From NCBI GenBank assembly GCA_023853785.1, contig JAJIRX010000863.1, positions 1 to 36,984 on the forward strand: 36,984 nucleotides of DNA. The letters run 5' to 3'. The stretch's first letter is position 1. Each line of letters starts with the position of its first letter. Under the pieces are notes generated by a model that made no database searches, was not told the origin of the DNA, and was given only the letters and a program-made list of their open reading frames with translations. Below, piece after piece: positions 20,955 to 30,469 of this stretch. A program made the position numbers and the translations under genes. Source of the stretch: Psilocybe azurescens. Taxonomy: Eukaryota > Basidiomycota > Agaricomycetes > Agaricales > Agrocybaceae.

Positions 20955-21149
20955 TGTAACGTTTCTGCCTAAAATGGAACATGCCGGAATTGCACACGGC
21001 ACAACCGTTGGACTATCTGTCCCAAGATAAGTCTGAACCAAGTCAGGCTTCGACATTACAGCTCTCAGATCATCACACCCGTTACTCCAGTACATGTTTC
21101 CTGGGGCGGCCGTGGACTTATATAGTAGCGGGAAACCCAGACCACTACA
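20955..21149 (-). repeat. TRIM LTR (5' LTR in element orientation)
   Basis: 195 bp; TATATAAG on the - strand at 21117-21124. The plausible primer-binding site lies directly beside it in 20930-20954. Confidence 0.85.
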
Positions 21150-21485
21150 ATATTGAGTGGCTTGTGTGGGAAATCACATTACGTAACAGCTCAGTCCTGC
21201 GTCGCGCGTTCTTGCACGTAGACTCCGTTGTTTCCTGCATCCTCCTTTCAATTTGAGTGTATACTACCCATGCATCATGCAAAATACGATACTGGGACTT
21301 GAAATGAAGACTCTGATTCTGAAGAAGAGAATGAAAGCTGTATGCACTGGCAAAGTTGCTAACGTGTACATGTTGCAGGTGTGTATAATGATATCATCGT
21401 AGCCGATCATGTTTGGAAATTCATTGGAACCGCAGATCCGGGGGTTTCTGGATGGCCAGTTACTGGTTATGTCTCACCGCGGACA

Positions 21486-21491
21486 TATAAA
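21486..21491 (+). promoter_or_regulatory. TATA box of the Hsp70-like gene
   Basis: tataaa, 52 bp before the ATG at 21538, preceded by a GC-containing segment. Confidence 0.45.
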
Positions 21492-21537
21492 CCTCACAGA
21501 TACACAAATATCTGTTAACCCATCTCTTCGTCAAGCC

Positions 21538-24110
21538 ATGTCAACCAGGCAGCCTTACAGCGGTACCCAGCGCAAGCTCGTCCCTCGCCTTTGACATTGG
21601 GATTACTTTCAGCGGCATTTCACACAGGTTAGTGCGACATCTACTCCTTAATTTTTTATCTGAACTGTGGGTTCTGCTCGGCAGTTTTCTTGATCCGGGA
21701 GAAGTCGCTCAGATTACAGGGGTAACAAGGTGCGTATGTTTTGTTACGATTTGGCCTTTCACGTCAGATCCATTCACGATGCGTTGAAACGCAGGTTGCC
21801 CGCTCAGGACCGTGTTGGTGGTGACTCCAAGACACCCACAGTTATCTACTACGATAAACACGGAGAAGTGCGCGCTGTGGGTGCAGAAGCGAAGCGAGAG
21901 GGCATCGAAGCCGATGCTGAAGACAAAGAATGGACAAAGGCGGAATGGCAAGTTCTCTTTGTTCTTCTAAAAGATTGTGGACAGTTTTACCCTTGGGCGT
22001 TAATCTTTCAGGTTCAAACTTCACTTGTGCCCCCAAAGCCCCAGCTCTGCGTTGATTGCCAGCCAAGCCATGTCACCTCTTCCCGAAGGGAAGACGGTCA
22101 TAGACGTCTTCGCCGACTTTCTGCGCTACCTCGACCAATGTGCGCGGACATATATCGAGAAACACACCCCAACGGGCGCCCGACATGTGGAAGAATCTCG
22201 AATCCCGCACCGACTTTGTGCTCACACATCCGAACGGCTGGGAAGGCACCCAGCAGAGCCAGATGCGGCGGGCTGCAGTAAGGGTGGGCTTGATTCCGAA
22301 TAGTCCGGCTGGGCAGCAGCGTCTCTCGTTCGTTACAGAGGGCGAAGCTAGCTTGCACTTCTGTATTCAGGTGGGATTGACGATCCACGCTATGGAGGTG
22401 AGAAATATTCGTCTGTCATCGCGCGAATGGACCCGCCGCTTAAGCTTTCTGATTATTCGTAGCAAGGAAAGGGCGTCCTTTTGTTGATGCCGGCGGAGGC
22501 ACCGTCGATATCACCAGCGTATAAACAAATATCCCAGGATACACACTCATTTGAAGGAGTGGTTGCTCCACAGTGTATGACTTATGAAACTATGTTCACA
22601 ATCCAACTTCCTTACGAGCTGTTTCTTTTGGTACAGGCCATTTTCAAGGGTCGGTCTTCGTGACCAGCAAGGCGAGGAATTACCTCGAGAGTCAGTGGCT
22701 TAAACATTCCTTGCTATTATGTACTTAACCATATTTTTTCAATGTCACAGACCTTTTGGAAAATTCTCGCTTTATTGATGATATCCCGAACATCGCTGAA
22801 TCTTTTGACAAGGGCACCAAGCTCAGATTCCACAACGACAACGACGCAAGTTCGGAAGGCGTGGGAACAAAGATCCTTTACTGAATATTCGAAGTGGACA
22901 GCTCAAATTACTTGAGTGAGTGCTATAAGTTTATCAGCTTATCTTTTCGGCTGAGCGACAGTTATCTGATCTAGCTCCGATGTAGCTTCCTTCTTTGAAC
23001 CATCCATCCAATGTATAGTGGAATCGATCGAGAAACAGCGTGCGGATTCAAAGACTCAAATTGCGGTGAGTTATATTCCACCACTCATCGCTGAGATGGA
23101 TACATTGAACGGCAAAACATTATCATGGTTCAGTCTGTCTTTCTTGTCGGCGGCTTTGCGGCCAGCGACTGGCTATTCATGAACCTGAAGGCCAGGTTCT
23201 CTGGTGATACCCTGGATATATGCCGCTCTGATCGCCATGTGTGCGTATCTGTCGTATATCAATCATGGCGTTTGTGCTAATGGTCATGAAAGCAACAAGG
23301 CTGTGGCGGATGGTGCTGTTTCCTTCTATCTGGACCATTTTGTAGGCGCAAGAGTCTGAAAATATGCCTATGGTACCAATTTGTGTCCTTTATTCAATCC
23401 TAAGGATCCCGAACACATCGCACGCTCGGCCCAAAAATTTTGTTCAGGTGGATGGCCGTACTCTGATTTCTGGAGCATTCAATGTCATTCTTCCAAAGGT
23501 AAGTATGTAATTGCATGTAATCGAGGATCACATTTTTGACAATGAACGACGATCATCGCCACTTTAGAATACCAAGGTTTCTGAGGTCGAGGAATACAGA
23601 GACTCCTATTGTCGTCAATCAGATGATACGTCAAAGCATCAATCCGTGACTTCAAAAATACGATGTTATCGTGGAACTAAAAGTAACCCCCGCTGGGTAG
23701 ATGGGGATCCAGGTGAGAACTCACGCCACCTTTTCATCATGATTGCTGAACATAGACTCTAGACATGTACTCTACTCTTTGCCTCGTGACGGCCGACACG
23801 TCGAACCTTCCTATGCGCACTCACTTCAGGGGCAATTCTGAGTCGGTGTACTACCAAGTGTTGTATGATATAATATTATCGTTTGGGCTGACGGGATTGA
23901 AGGCTCAGATTGTCTGGAAGGATAGTAATGTGTGTCTCTATGATTACCCTTCAACTTTCGCTGATACTATCACTGACATTTAGGGCATCGAACAAAGGTA
24001 AGTTTTGCAAGCCAACTGGCCATTTGAATTGTTAGCTGCCCGTTTGTTAGCAGTCCTGCTGAAATCGTTTACGATCCTGGCGAAGCTTATCTGCGACTGA
24101 CGGCAGTCGG
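21538..24110 (+). CDS. Hsp70-like (HSPA12-type) ATPase-domain protein, disrupted
   Basis: Actin/Hsp70-fold family greatly expanded in mushrooms; it keeps the nucleotide-binding domain but not the classical substrate domain, and client and role are unknown. Start MSTRQPYSGTQRK. Phosphate-1 motif AFDIGITFSG (21587-21616; GTT is usual, here GIT). Introns are 21628-21684, 21730-21794 and 21948-22011 (GC-AG). Then VIYYDKHGEVRAVGAEAKRE, GWEGTQQSQMRRAAVRVGL (about 22230-22290), LSFVTEGEASLHFCIQ, the phosphate-2 motif DAGGGTVDIT (22486-22515), GSVFVTSKARNYLE, FLVGGFAASDWLF near 23140-23180 (adenosine-side motif), KAVADGAVSFYLDHF, DPEHIARSAQKFV, GRTLISGAFNVILPK, and YDIILSFGLTGLKAQIVWKD (about 23860-23930), with GIEQ after a last clear intron. 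Breaks: an extra C in gtccctcgcc before AFDIG, a frame change near 22175, and TGA in the ARV.KYAYG block. The end is approximate. Confidence 0.75.
21948..22011 (+). other. GC-AG intron in the Hsp70-like gene
   Basis: Donor gcaagt instead of gtaagt, acceptor tttcag. Removing it joins TKAEW to FKLHL in frame (W codon split tg|g), matching the family sequence, so the intron is real despite the GC donor. Confidence 0.6.
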
Positions 24111-24660
24111 ATTTCCGTGTTTCTTGTTCTTCGTTTCGTTTTCAGTGTGCTTATGTATACATATGCGCCGTAATTCTCTATGTAATTTAAACCTTTTGTT
24201 TTTGGACTAGTTCCGCCTAGCGCGTTTCGTTCAAGTTCGATTAGAAATATTCTGCCAACATATTGTCCTTATTCTTGCTGAAGATCTCTCACATACTCAT
24301 CTGCAATGTAGAGGTTGGGTCGCTAGAGACTGGACGCTGACAATAGCACAATGATAAACTGCGATCTACGAGTTTGGACGAATTGAAGGTTGGACGCTAA
24401 GGGCTCATATCTCATGTATAAATATGAAGCTACACATGTATGGGTCTAAGCTAGTGTCTCCTACATAAGTACACAATGTACGTATGCATATATTGCTGCT
24501 GGATCTTTGTAGGAAGTACCCTTGAATCGTCGTCCGAAGTCCAAAGTGCATCAAAGACTAGCCGTACAACGAAAATCACACTACAAGAACATAGATATCT
24601 ACTCTGCGAGGGCCGGAGGAATGTCAATGGAATATTCGAGGGAAAAGTCATGACATGCTC
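24111..24660. other. Intergenic stretch, no gene recognised
   Basis: Short open frames on both strands (for example 24476-24679) show no recognisable motif. No repeat or RNA gene seen. Confidence 0.35.
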
Positions 24661-24890
24661 CACACTAAGCAGGTTTTGAAACCGAATCGGAGAGTGCCAT
24701 TGTGTTGAGTGGAGATTTGGGAGATTGGAGATTGAGCAATTGTTTGCGATAAACGAGCACCTCAATCAGATCCTCTGGACGACCTGCGCTTCCAAACCGG
24801 GTAAGAAGTGCATCGAACAAAGAATTGACAGACTTGGCCTGCGCGGAATGGGGCAAAGGCCGCAGCTCAACAGATCCTTTCAGCAATAAT
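24660..24890 (-). pseudogene. TPR fragment of a CHAT/TPR-type protein
   Basis: On the - strand the block LRPLPHSAQAKSVNSLFDAL continues as LTRFGSAGRPEDLIEVLVYR, the signature of the 'L-A-L-T-R-F..G-R-P-E-D-L-E-A-I' TPR units of mushroom CHAT/TPR proteins. A TAA lies just upstream in frame and no further repeats follow, so this is a relic of about one and a half repeats. It lies about 140 bp from the left boundary of duplication copy 2. Confidence 0.5.
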
Positions 24891-25141
24891 TATACAAGGA
24901 CCCCACCCGCGCCTGAGAGCGACTTATTGGGTGAGTCATGCGTGAGAAAGATGAACCCAAAGAGGAAGGCCTTTCAGAGTCCACAAGTCGTACATCAACA
25001 TCCTCCTTATCTCTGGGAGACTTCTTTTAACCATCAACTGCACTCGAACCAAACTTTTTAAGCTTTTTGACTTCCAATTCCGCACAACAACGCCGAATTC
25101 TCGTGCGAGGTCACCACAGAAGCTGCAAAGGAACGCAAACT

Positions 25142-27038
25142 ATGTCGGGATTCAAGAATTCACCGTATGGGAAGAGGCTGCGGGCATCGCATCGAGAAGC
25201 GGACGAGGACTCGACCCTCAGAAGAAATAGGGTCAATACAATATTTGGCGTCGGCCCTGCATCGTCGTCGACACCTACTCTTGACTCGAGACCGACTACG
25301 GGAGACAGCAGCGGTCCCCAGAGTCACCGATCGACTTTCACGCGAACATGGTCATGAATTCGGCTTTGAATATGCCACAAATAGTGCGCGAATACGGCGA
25401 AGATTCGTGCCATCCAAAGACTCTGGCGACCTCCCGGACATCGTATCATCTCATGGACGAGGGTGGACCATCGGCTCCATCGAAGAACAGGATCATACCG
25501 TCGGAATCAGACGCTTTGAAAGGTATGTTCCAGACATTTCTGTTTGCTTTGGATGAGGCGTTGTGCTGATTGGCGCCACTCGATATCCGCTTAGAACAAG
25601 CAAACGCCATCTTCAATTCCATACTACATACAGAAGTGACGCCTCCTTCCCCGCCAGGGCTATCTCACCCACTCGTCCCCCGTTGCATCAGGATCGGTAG
25701 CAATGCCCTTCCTTCTACACCCACTCGCCGCCGCCTTTTCGCCCTATAACTCCCCATCACACTCTAATCCAGCTACACCGACCCGTCGACTCGATACTCC
25801 TACGGACGAAGCTTACTCAATGAGTCCCGTTCGTGCGGAGAGCAGGCAACTCCTCGAATCATCCCCGAAGGAAGCTCCGAAGTGTCTGCAAAACACCTTA
25901 CAGGGTGCTTGATGCGCCAGAGCTCGCGAGATGACTTCTATCTCAACCTCGTGGATTGGTCGAGCACCAATGTGATAGGTGTGGGGCTCGGGTCGTGCGT
26001 CTACCTCTGGACGGCCCATAATGCGCTCTGTGTCAAGCTCTGCGACCTGACGCCGTCAAATGACACCATATCCTCCCGGTTCGTGGGTGCAGAAGGGCAG
26101 CACGCTCGCTGTGGGGACCCTAGCTGGAAGACTGCATATTTACGACGCCAACACCCTACAGCTCCAACGGACGTATCTGCAGGCGCACTCGCGAGCGGAT
26201 TGGGGCGCTGGCCTGGAACACACATATCCTGTCCTCCGGATCGCGAGATAGGATGGTGCACCACCGCGATGTGCGAGAGGCGTCGCCAGCGCCCCGTGCG
26301 GAGGTGTTCAGGGCATCGGCAGGAAGTGTGTGGTCTGAAATGGAGCAACGACGGCGGGGCGGGGACGGCGATGCTGGCGAAGTGGGGGCAATGACAATAA
26401 GGTGTGTATATGGGATCTGCGCGGGTCCGGGAGGCCGGGGCGGTTGGGAGCAGGAGCGCGCCGATCGCTGGGGGCGAGGATAATACCCCGAATGATGTGC
26501 CGGTGTGGAAGTTCCATGAGCATACGGGCGGCGGTGAAGGCGCTTGCGTGGGATCCGCATGTGTCGGGTATTCTGGCTACGGGCGGGGGCACGCAGGATA
26601 AGCACATCAGGTTCTGGAATGTTATCAACGGCACGATGCTGCAGGAGCTGGATACGGGGAGTCAGGTCAGTTAGCACTATTGTGTGCTTTGGAAGAAGAA
26701 GGATACTGACAATTGGGTTTTTTTTCTCACGCATACATGTAGGTGTGCAACCTGATCTGGTCGTTAACGTCGCACGAGCTAGTCTCCACGCACGGGTTCT
26801 CATCGACGACCGCGCAGAACCAGATCTGCATATGGAAGTACCCCACGCTGAACATGGTCGCTGTCAGCTGACGGGGCACACGAATCGGGTGCTGTATCTT
26901 GCGATGAGCCCGGATGGGGAGACGATTGTGACGGGGGCTGGGGATGAGACGCTGAGGTTCTGGAATGCGTTTCCGAAGAAGGAGAAGAATGAGAGTCAGA
27001 AGGAGAGTAGGCTGGACTATGGGAGGCTGATTCGGTGA
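25142..27038 (+). CDS. CDH1: Cdh1/Fizzy-related APC/C activator, copy 2 (frameshifted)
   Basis: Second copy of the APC/C activator. The N-terminus is better preserved than in copy 1: [20 protein letters not shown] runs open for 72 codons. The C-box region reads [12 protein letters not shown] (about 25404-25439), with the GDR of copy 1 changed to RRR. Introns are 25523-25594 and 26666-26742. The WD40 part includes [40 protein letters not shown] (about 26581-26640), then [20 protein letters not shown] through the end DYGRLIR, intact from about 26860 onward, including the Ile-Arg tail. Frame breaks occur near 25340, 25905, 26075 (an extra base at SSRFVG), 26180-26230, 26260-26330 and 26420-26470, mostly at sites where copy 1 reads correctly. 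Together the copies cover the whole family sequence; neither is continuous. Confidence 0.85.
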
Positions 27039-28882
27039 TGCTGTAGTGTTGGGTGTTGGGTGTTGGGCGCCGGGCGCCGAGTGTCGGTGTCAAACTGTCT
27101 TTCGGGTCGGTCTAGGGTGCGCGAACGTCGGGCGGCAACGTTTTCGGTCTCCAAATTCACTCATCCTCCATCCATGCACCCACCCTTCACGAGACATGGC
27201 TATGAAGAAGGCTGGCTTTGAGAGCTGGTTTCCTTCCTTCCTGGCTCTGCTAGCTTCTCTGCCGCATCCCTCCGGTCGACCCCCAAAACATTAAAACAAA
27301 GGAATCTATGCCATGGATTGCAGGACATCATCATCCTTCTCTCCACTACTATCCTCACTGCCAAATTATGCCCTTTAATTCGCTCTTTCTCGCCTCCGCA
27401 CATCAACTTGACGCAATGCGACCTGGAATGCCATCCACAACCCAACCCAGTATTGTGCAAACAACATCGTTCAATCAACCAACCAGCCTGCCTGCCTGCC
27501 TGCCAACCATGGATTACGGGGTTCGGATCGAAAGCTATGGTCTGGAAACTCAAAAGATGTATTCAACTTACTCGGTGGCAACAATTCGCCCGTCTCCCGC
27601 CTCAACCAACCATCCCTCCACTATGCCCGCCTTCTCCATCCCCCTCCCTCTTATGCACCCAGGCCCAGCTTCTCTCTTTTCTCCATTTCATTTTTTTTTG
27701 ATATTTTTGCTATCGCCTTGTTTTGTTTCTCCTTTTTCCCCTTTTCTCTCGGAATGTATGATTTATGCTCCTCCTTCCTGTCTCTCGTTTTTTTCAACCA
27801 TTTCTTTTTGGCTGTTTTCCTATGTCGCTTGTGTTTTATCTTTTATGTTCTAGTTTTGTATGTCCATCCCACTTTTCTTTTTCTCTTTCTTCTTTCTTCC
27901 CTTTTTTCTCTTTGTCGACTTGCCGATTTGTCGATTCGTTCACGTTTCATCTCAATAACCTGATTTTCGTCGCCGTTGTCGCCATCTGCTCGGACGGACG
28001 CAGTTGTACGCCATCGTTTGTTGGCGTCAAGGTCGGGAATTTGTAGTTTCTGTACGTATGTCATCAAGTTTTGTTCCCCCCTCTATAGGTTCTCTCTTCT
28101 CTTCCTCTCTTCTATATCGTTTTTGTCCTTCTGTCCTTCCCTCTCTCGTATCTACCCTCCATCGCCCCTCGCCCCTTGATTTTTTGGACATGAATCTACA
28201 TCACATCCTCTCATCCTTCATCCTTCATCCCCACCGCCCATGCAATGACATTCAACCCTATTCATTCCGTCCTGTCGGGCTCAACCCAATCCGACTCCAA
28301 TCCACTCAATCTCCGTTCCCCGTTCCCATTTCTGCGCCGGTTCCAGCTCCAGTTTCAAATTGTGCCATAGCTAAAGCGTTTTCTTTTTCTCAAAACGCAC
28401 ATATCTATTTACCTACTCTGCCTGTTTTCTACCGTCCAACCATCCCTACCTATACAGCGTACATACATACACAGATACATACAAATTCTTAGTACATTCT
28501 CTTCTCTTTGAACCTAGTCATACTACCATAACTTATCAATTGAATTTTCACCACTGTTCGTAAGGGTTTCGAGTGAAGCTTTGAAAGCACCTGTCTTCCC
28601 CGGGTTTGCTCAATTATACATACGGCGGGCAAACATGTCCCGGACGTCTTCTGAGTCTTCTGACTATGTACATGCCCATTAAGTTTATGAATGTATTGTT
28701 TATCCTATTGAAGCGTGAATGTCGAGGTAGTTAAGTACCGAGAAACTGCCAGGTTGCGTAGAGAGTATGGTCATAGGAAGTCAATTGTCATGTGTAACAT
28801 GATATGTTCGAAGCTTCTCCGAATATTGTTATCATTTTATTTCAACGGGTTTGAGGGGTTTGTGGTGGATCTGTAGGGTTGT
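27039..28882. other. Pyrimidine-rich non-coding region, copy 2
   Basis: Counterpart of 6554-8400: G-rich ggtgttggg minisatellite-like run (27043-27090), C/T-rich tract about 27590-28200, shorter TACA microsatellite (about 28459-28486). Open frames here do not correspond frame-by-frame to those of copy 1, which supports a non-coding nature. Confidence 0.5.
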
Positions 28883-28890
28883 TATAAGAG
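28883..28890 (+). promoter_or_regulatory. TATA box of Kre9-like gene, copy 2
   Basis: tataagag in the same context as tataaaag of copy 1, 108 bp before the ATG at 28998. One base weaker. Confidence 0.4.
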
Positions 28891-28997
28891 GTACTTTTTG
28901 GATTTTACCGTTGACATTCGAGACACCTTTGACCGTTTCGAAACTTTCAATTTCATACTTCTAGCCAACTTGGCAACTGTCTACATCGAAATTACTT

Positions 28998-29536
28998 ATG
29001 CGCTCTCGGCCTTCGTGTAAGTCATGGCTAGAGTTTGAAGGTTAGCCCTCAGATAATTAATGATCACCGACTCTTTATGTAGCATCGCTTTACGCTCGCT
29101 GCGTTCAGCCATGTTGCCGTTGCAGCTAACCTCCAGCCGCCTGTAAATCGCACCGCCGGAGCGGAAACTCAGGTCTTCTGGACCGTTAGCCCCGGGGACC
29201 ATGCGTCGTGGACGCTCTTCCTCATGGACCTGGCGTATGCCTTCGGGTTGTACCGCAATATTGGGGAGGAATATTGATAATTCGTTGGGATATGCCAATA
29301 CCACGCTGCCTGCTACTCTCGATCCTAGGTGAGATATTCATCGGCGTTGCGACTGGTGGCGGAGAAAAGAAGTTGACTGCTTGAATGCTATACAGCAAGG
29401 ATTATGTTTTGAAATCTGTGGATAATGAGTAAGTGGTGTCTTTTATGCTTGAGAATGAACTCATTCTCTTGTTTAATATGATAGGAATGTGGACTGGGTA
29501 TTCCAAACGAGCCCGATATTTCATATCACAGCGTAG
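28998..29536 (+). CDS. Small secreted Kre9/KNH-like protein, copy 2 (frameshifted)
   Basis: Same exon order as copy 1, ending NVDWVFQTSPIFHITA at TAG 29534-29536. The first exon is 19 nt rather than 20 (28998-29016), which breaks the signal peptide; exon 2 then lacks three bases and reads IALRSLRSAML in the direct frame instead of IAS.LAAFSHVAV. Downstream the copy is better than copy 1: TQVFWTVSPGDHASWTLFLM has the Phe-Trp expected at the start of the Kre9/KNH-like domain. The gggg run at 29263-29266 causes the same internal frame shift as in copy 1. Confidence 0.5.
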
Positions 29537-29686
29537 AAGACTTTAGTAGTTGCCCGTGGAGTACTAGCCGATCATCTGTCAGGGTATAAGAAGTGTATTG
29601 ATTCGACCGAGAACCTCAGTTGAAAAAGTTTGCTAGAATTCCTCGTCTTTAAAAATCCATGTTCCATGAAGATCAAATGAAATTTG

Positions 29687-29821
29687 TCAGAAGTTTGTCT
29701 TCGAAGTTGCTTCGAAGTTCGCTTCGCCTCTCTGTCGAGAATCGTAAACAAAAGTTGAGGGCCTACAACCGGCGGCCAGTAGAGAGAAAGCAAATATAGA
29801 GAACAGTAAGATGATGACCAT
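29687..29821 (-). CDS. 44-residue hydrophobic micro-ORF, copy 2
   Basis: ATG at 29819-29821 and TGA at 29687-29689. Begins MVIILLFSIFAFSLLAAGC, then TFVYDSRQRGEANF and an end in SKTNF. Same length as copy 1; about nine residues differ, several of them in the hydrophobic part (F/S, P/L, T/A, V/A, S/G), all keeping it hydrophobic or small. Confidence 0.35.
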   Translation of the reverse strand: MVIILLFSIFAFSLLAAGCRPSTFVYDSRQRGEANFEATSKTNF

Positions 29822-30148
29822 AAGACATAGACAAGCGATGACTTAGGCGCAAGACAAAATATGTTCCGCAAAATGGAACGTGGTTCTTGTGAAAATAGCT
29901 GAGATGGCGCAGCGAAGATTGCCTGGGCACCTATAAAGGCATTCAGGACAACAAAAATAGGGAGATCAAAACGAGAACTAACCAATCCGTGAAACCAGCT
30001 TATGAAATGGGGAGGAACGATCACACAACGGGGACCTATACGCAAACAAGAAACAGAAGACTCTAATCGACAGACTTGCCTCTATTTTAAACGTATGGCC
30101 CTAAGGACGTGTAGAACAGGTCCATAAAATTTGCTTCTCCTCGTTTAT

Positions 30149-30445
30149 AAAATGGAAAACCTCGTAGCATCCACGCCGTACGTTATCGAAATAAATCAAA
30201 CCATCCCCATATCGCTCACATCGCCGCCGTCGGACACCTGTCGCTATCCTCCATCGTTTCGGCCGCGTTTCGTCGAATCGTCTCTCATTGTAATTGGCAC
30301 TCTCGGGACTATCTACGGACAAACTCACTCTCAAGACCCTTCTGTCTTGCTTGACACCTTTCAGCAAGCGAACGCCGTACTACGACCAATGGATGTAGTT
30401 GACACTTTAAAATTAAAGGTCTCAGTCCCAACCAGGACAGTCTAG
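30149..30445 (+). CDS. Open frame of unknown function, copy 2 only
   Basis: 98 codons from MENLVASTPYVIEI to VSVPTRTV. It includes a hydrophobic segment SSLIVIGTLGTIYGQ and LLDTFQQANAVLRPMDVVD. The corresponding sequence in copy 1 (about 9692-9990) begins with the same residues but is interrupted by stops and frame shifts. It could be a real small gene or exon, or chance; the - strand at the same place is also open. No family recognised. Confidence 0.25.
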   Translation, partial: KMENLVASTPYVIEINQTIPISLTSPPSDTCRYPPSFRPRFVESSLIVIGTLGTIYGQTHSQDPSVLLDTFQQANAVLRPMDVVDTLKLKVSVPTRTV

Positions 30446-30469
30446 ATCTTCTTCAGATGGTCAGATCAA

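Larger units (their letters stand above)
20675..21149 (-). mobile_element. TRIM: complete 475 bp miniature LTR element
   Basis: Two 195 bp direct repeats (20675-20869 and 20955-21149) begin TGTAAC and end CTACA, so the TG...CA ends of LTRs are present. They enclose only 85 bp (20870-20954), and the whole is flanked by the 5 bp duplication atatt (20670-20674 and 21150-21154). The LTRs differ at about four positions with no indels. Orientation is - : each LTR has TATATAAG on that strand, the sequence next to the upstream LTR reads TTTGGTGGAACAAGAGC (plausible primer-binding site starting at TGG), and AGGATGGGGGTA next to the downstream LTR is a good polypurine tract. It has no gag or pol and must move by proteins from another LTR element. 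A 76-codon open frame on the - strand (20865-21095) crosses LTR and interior and is probably incidental. Confidence 0.85.
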
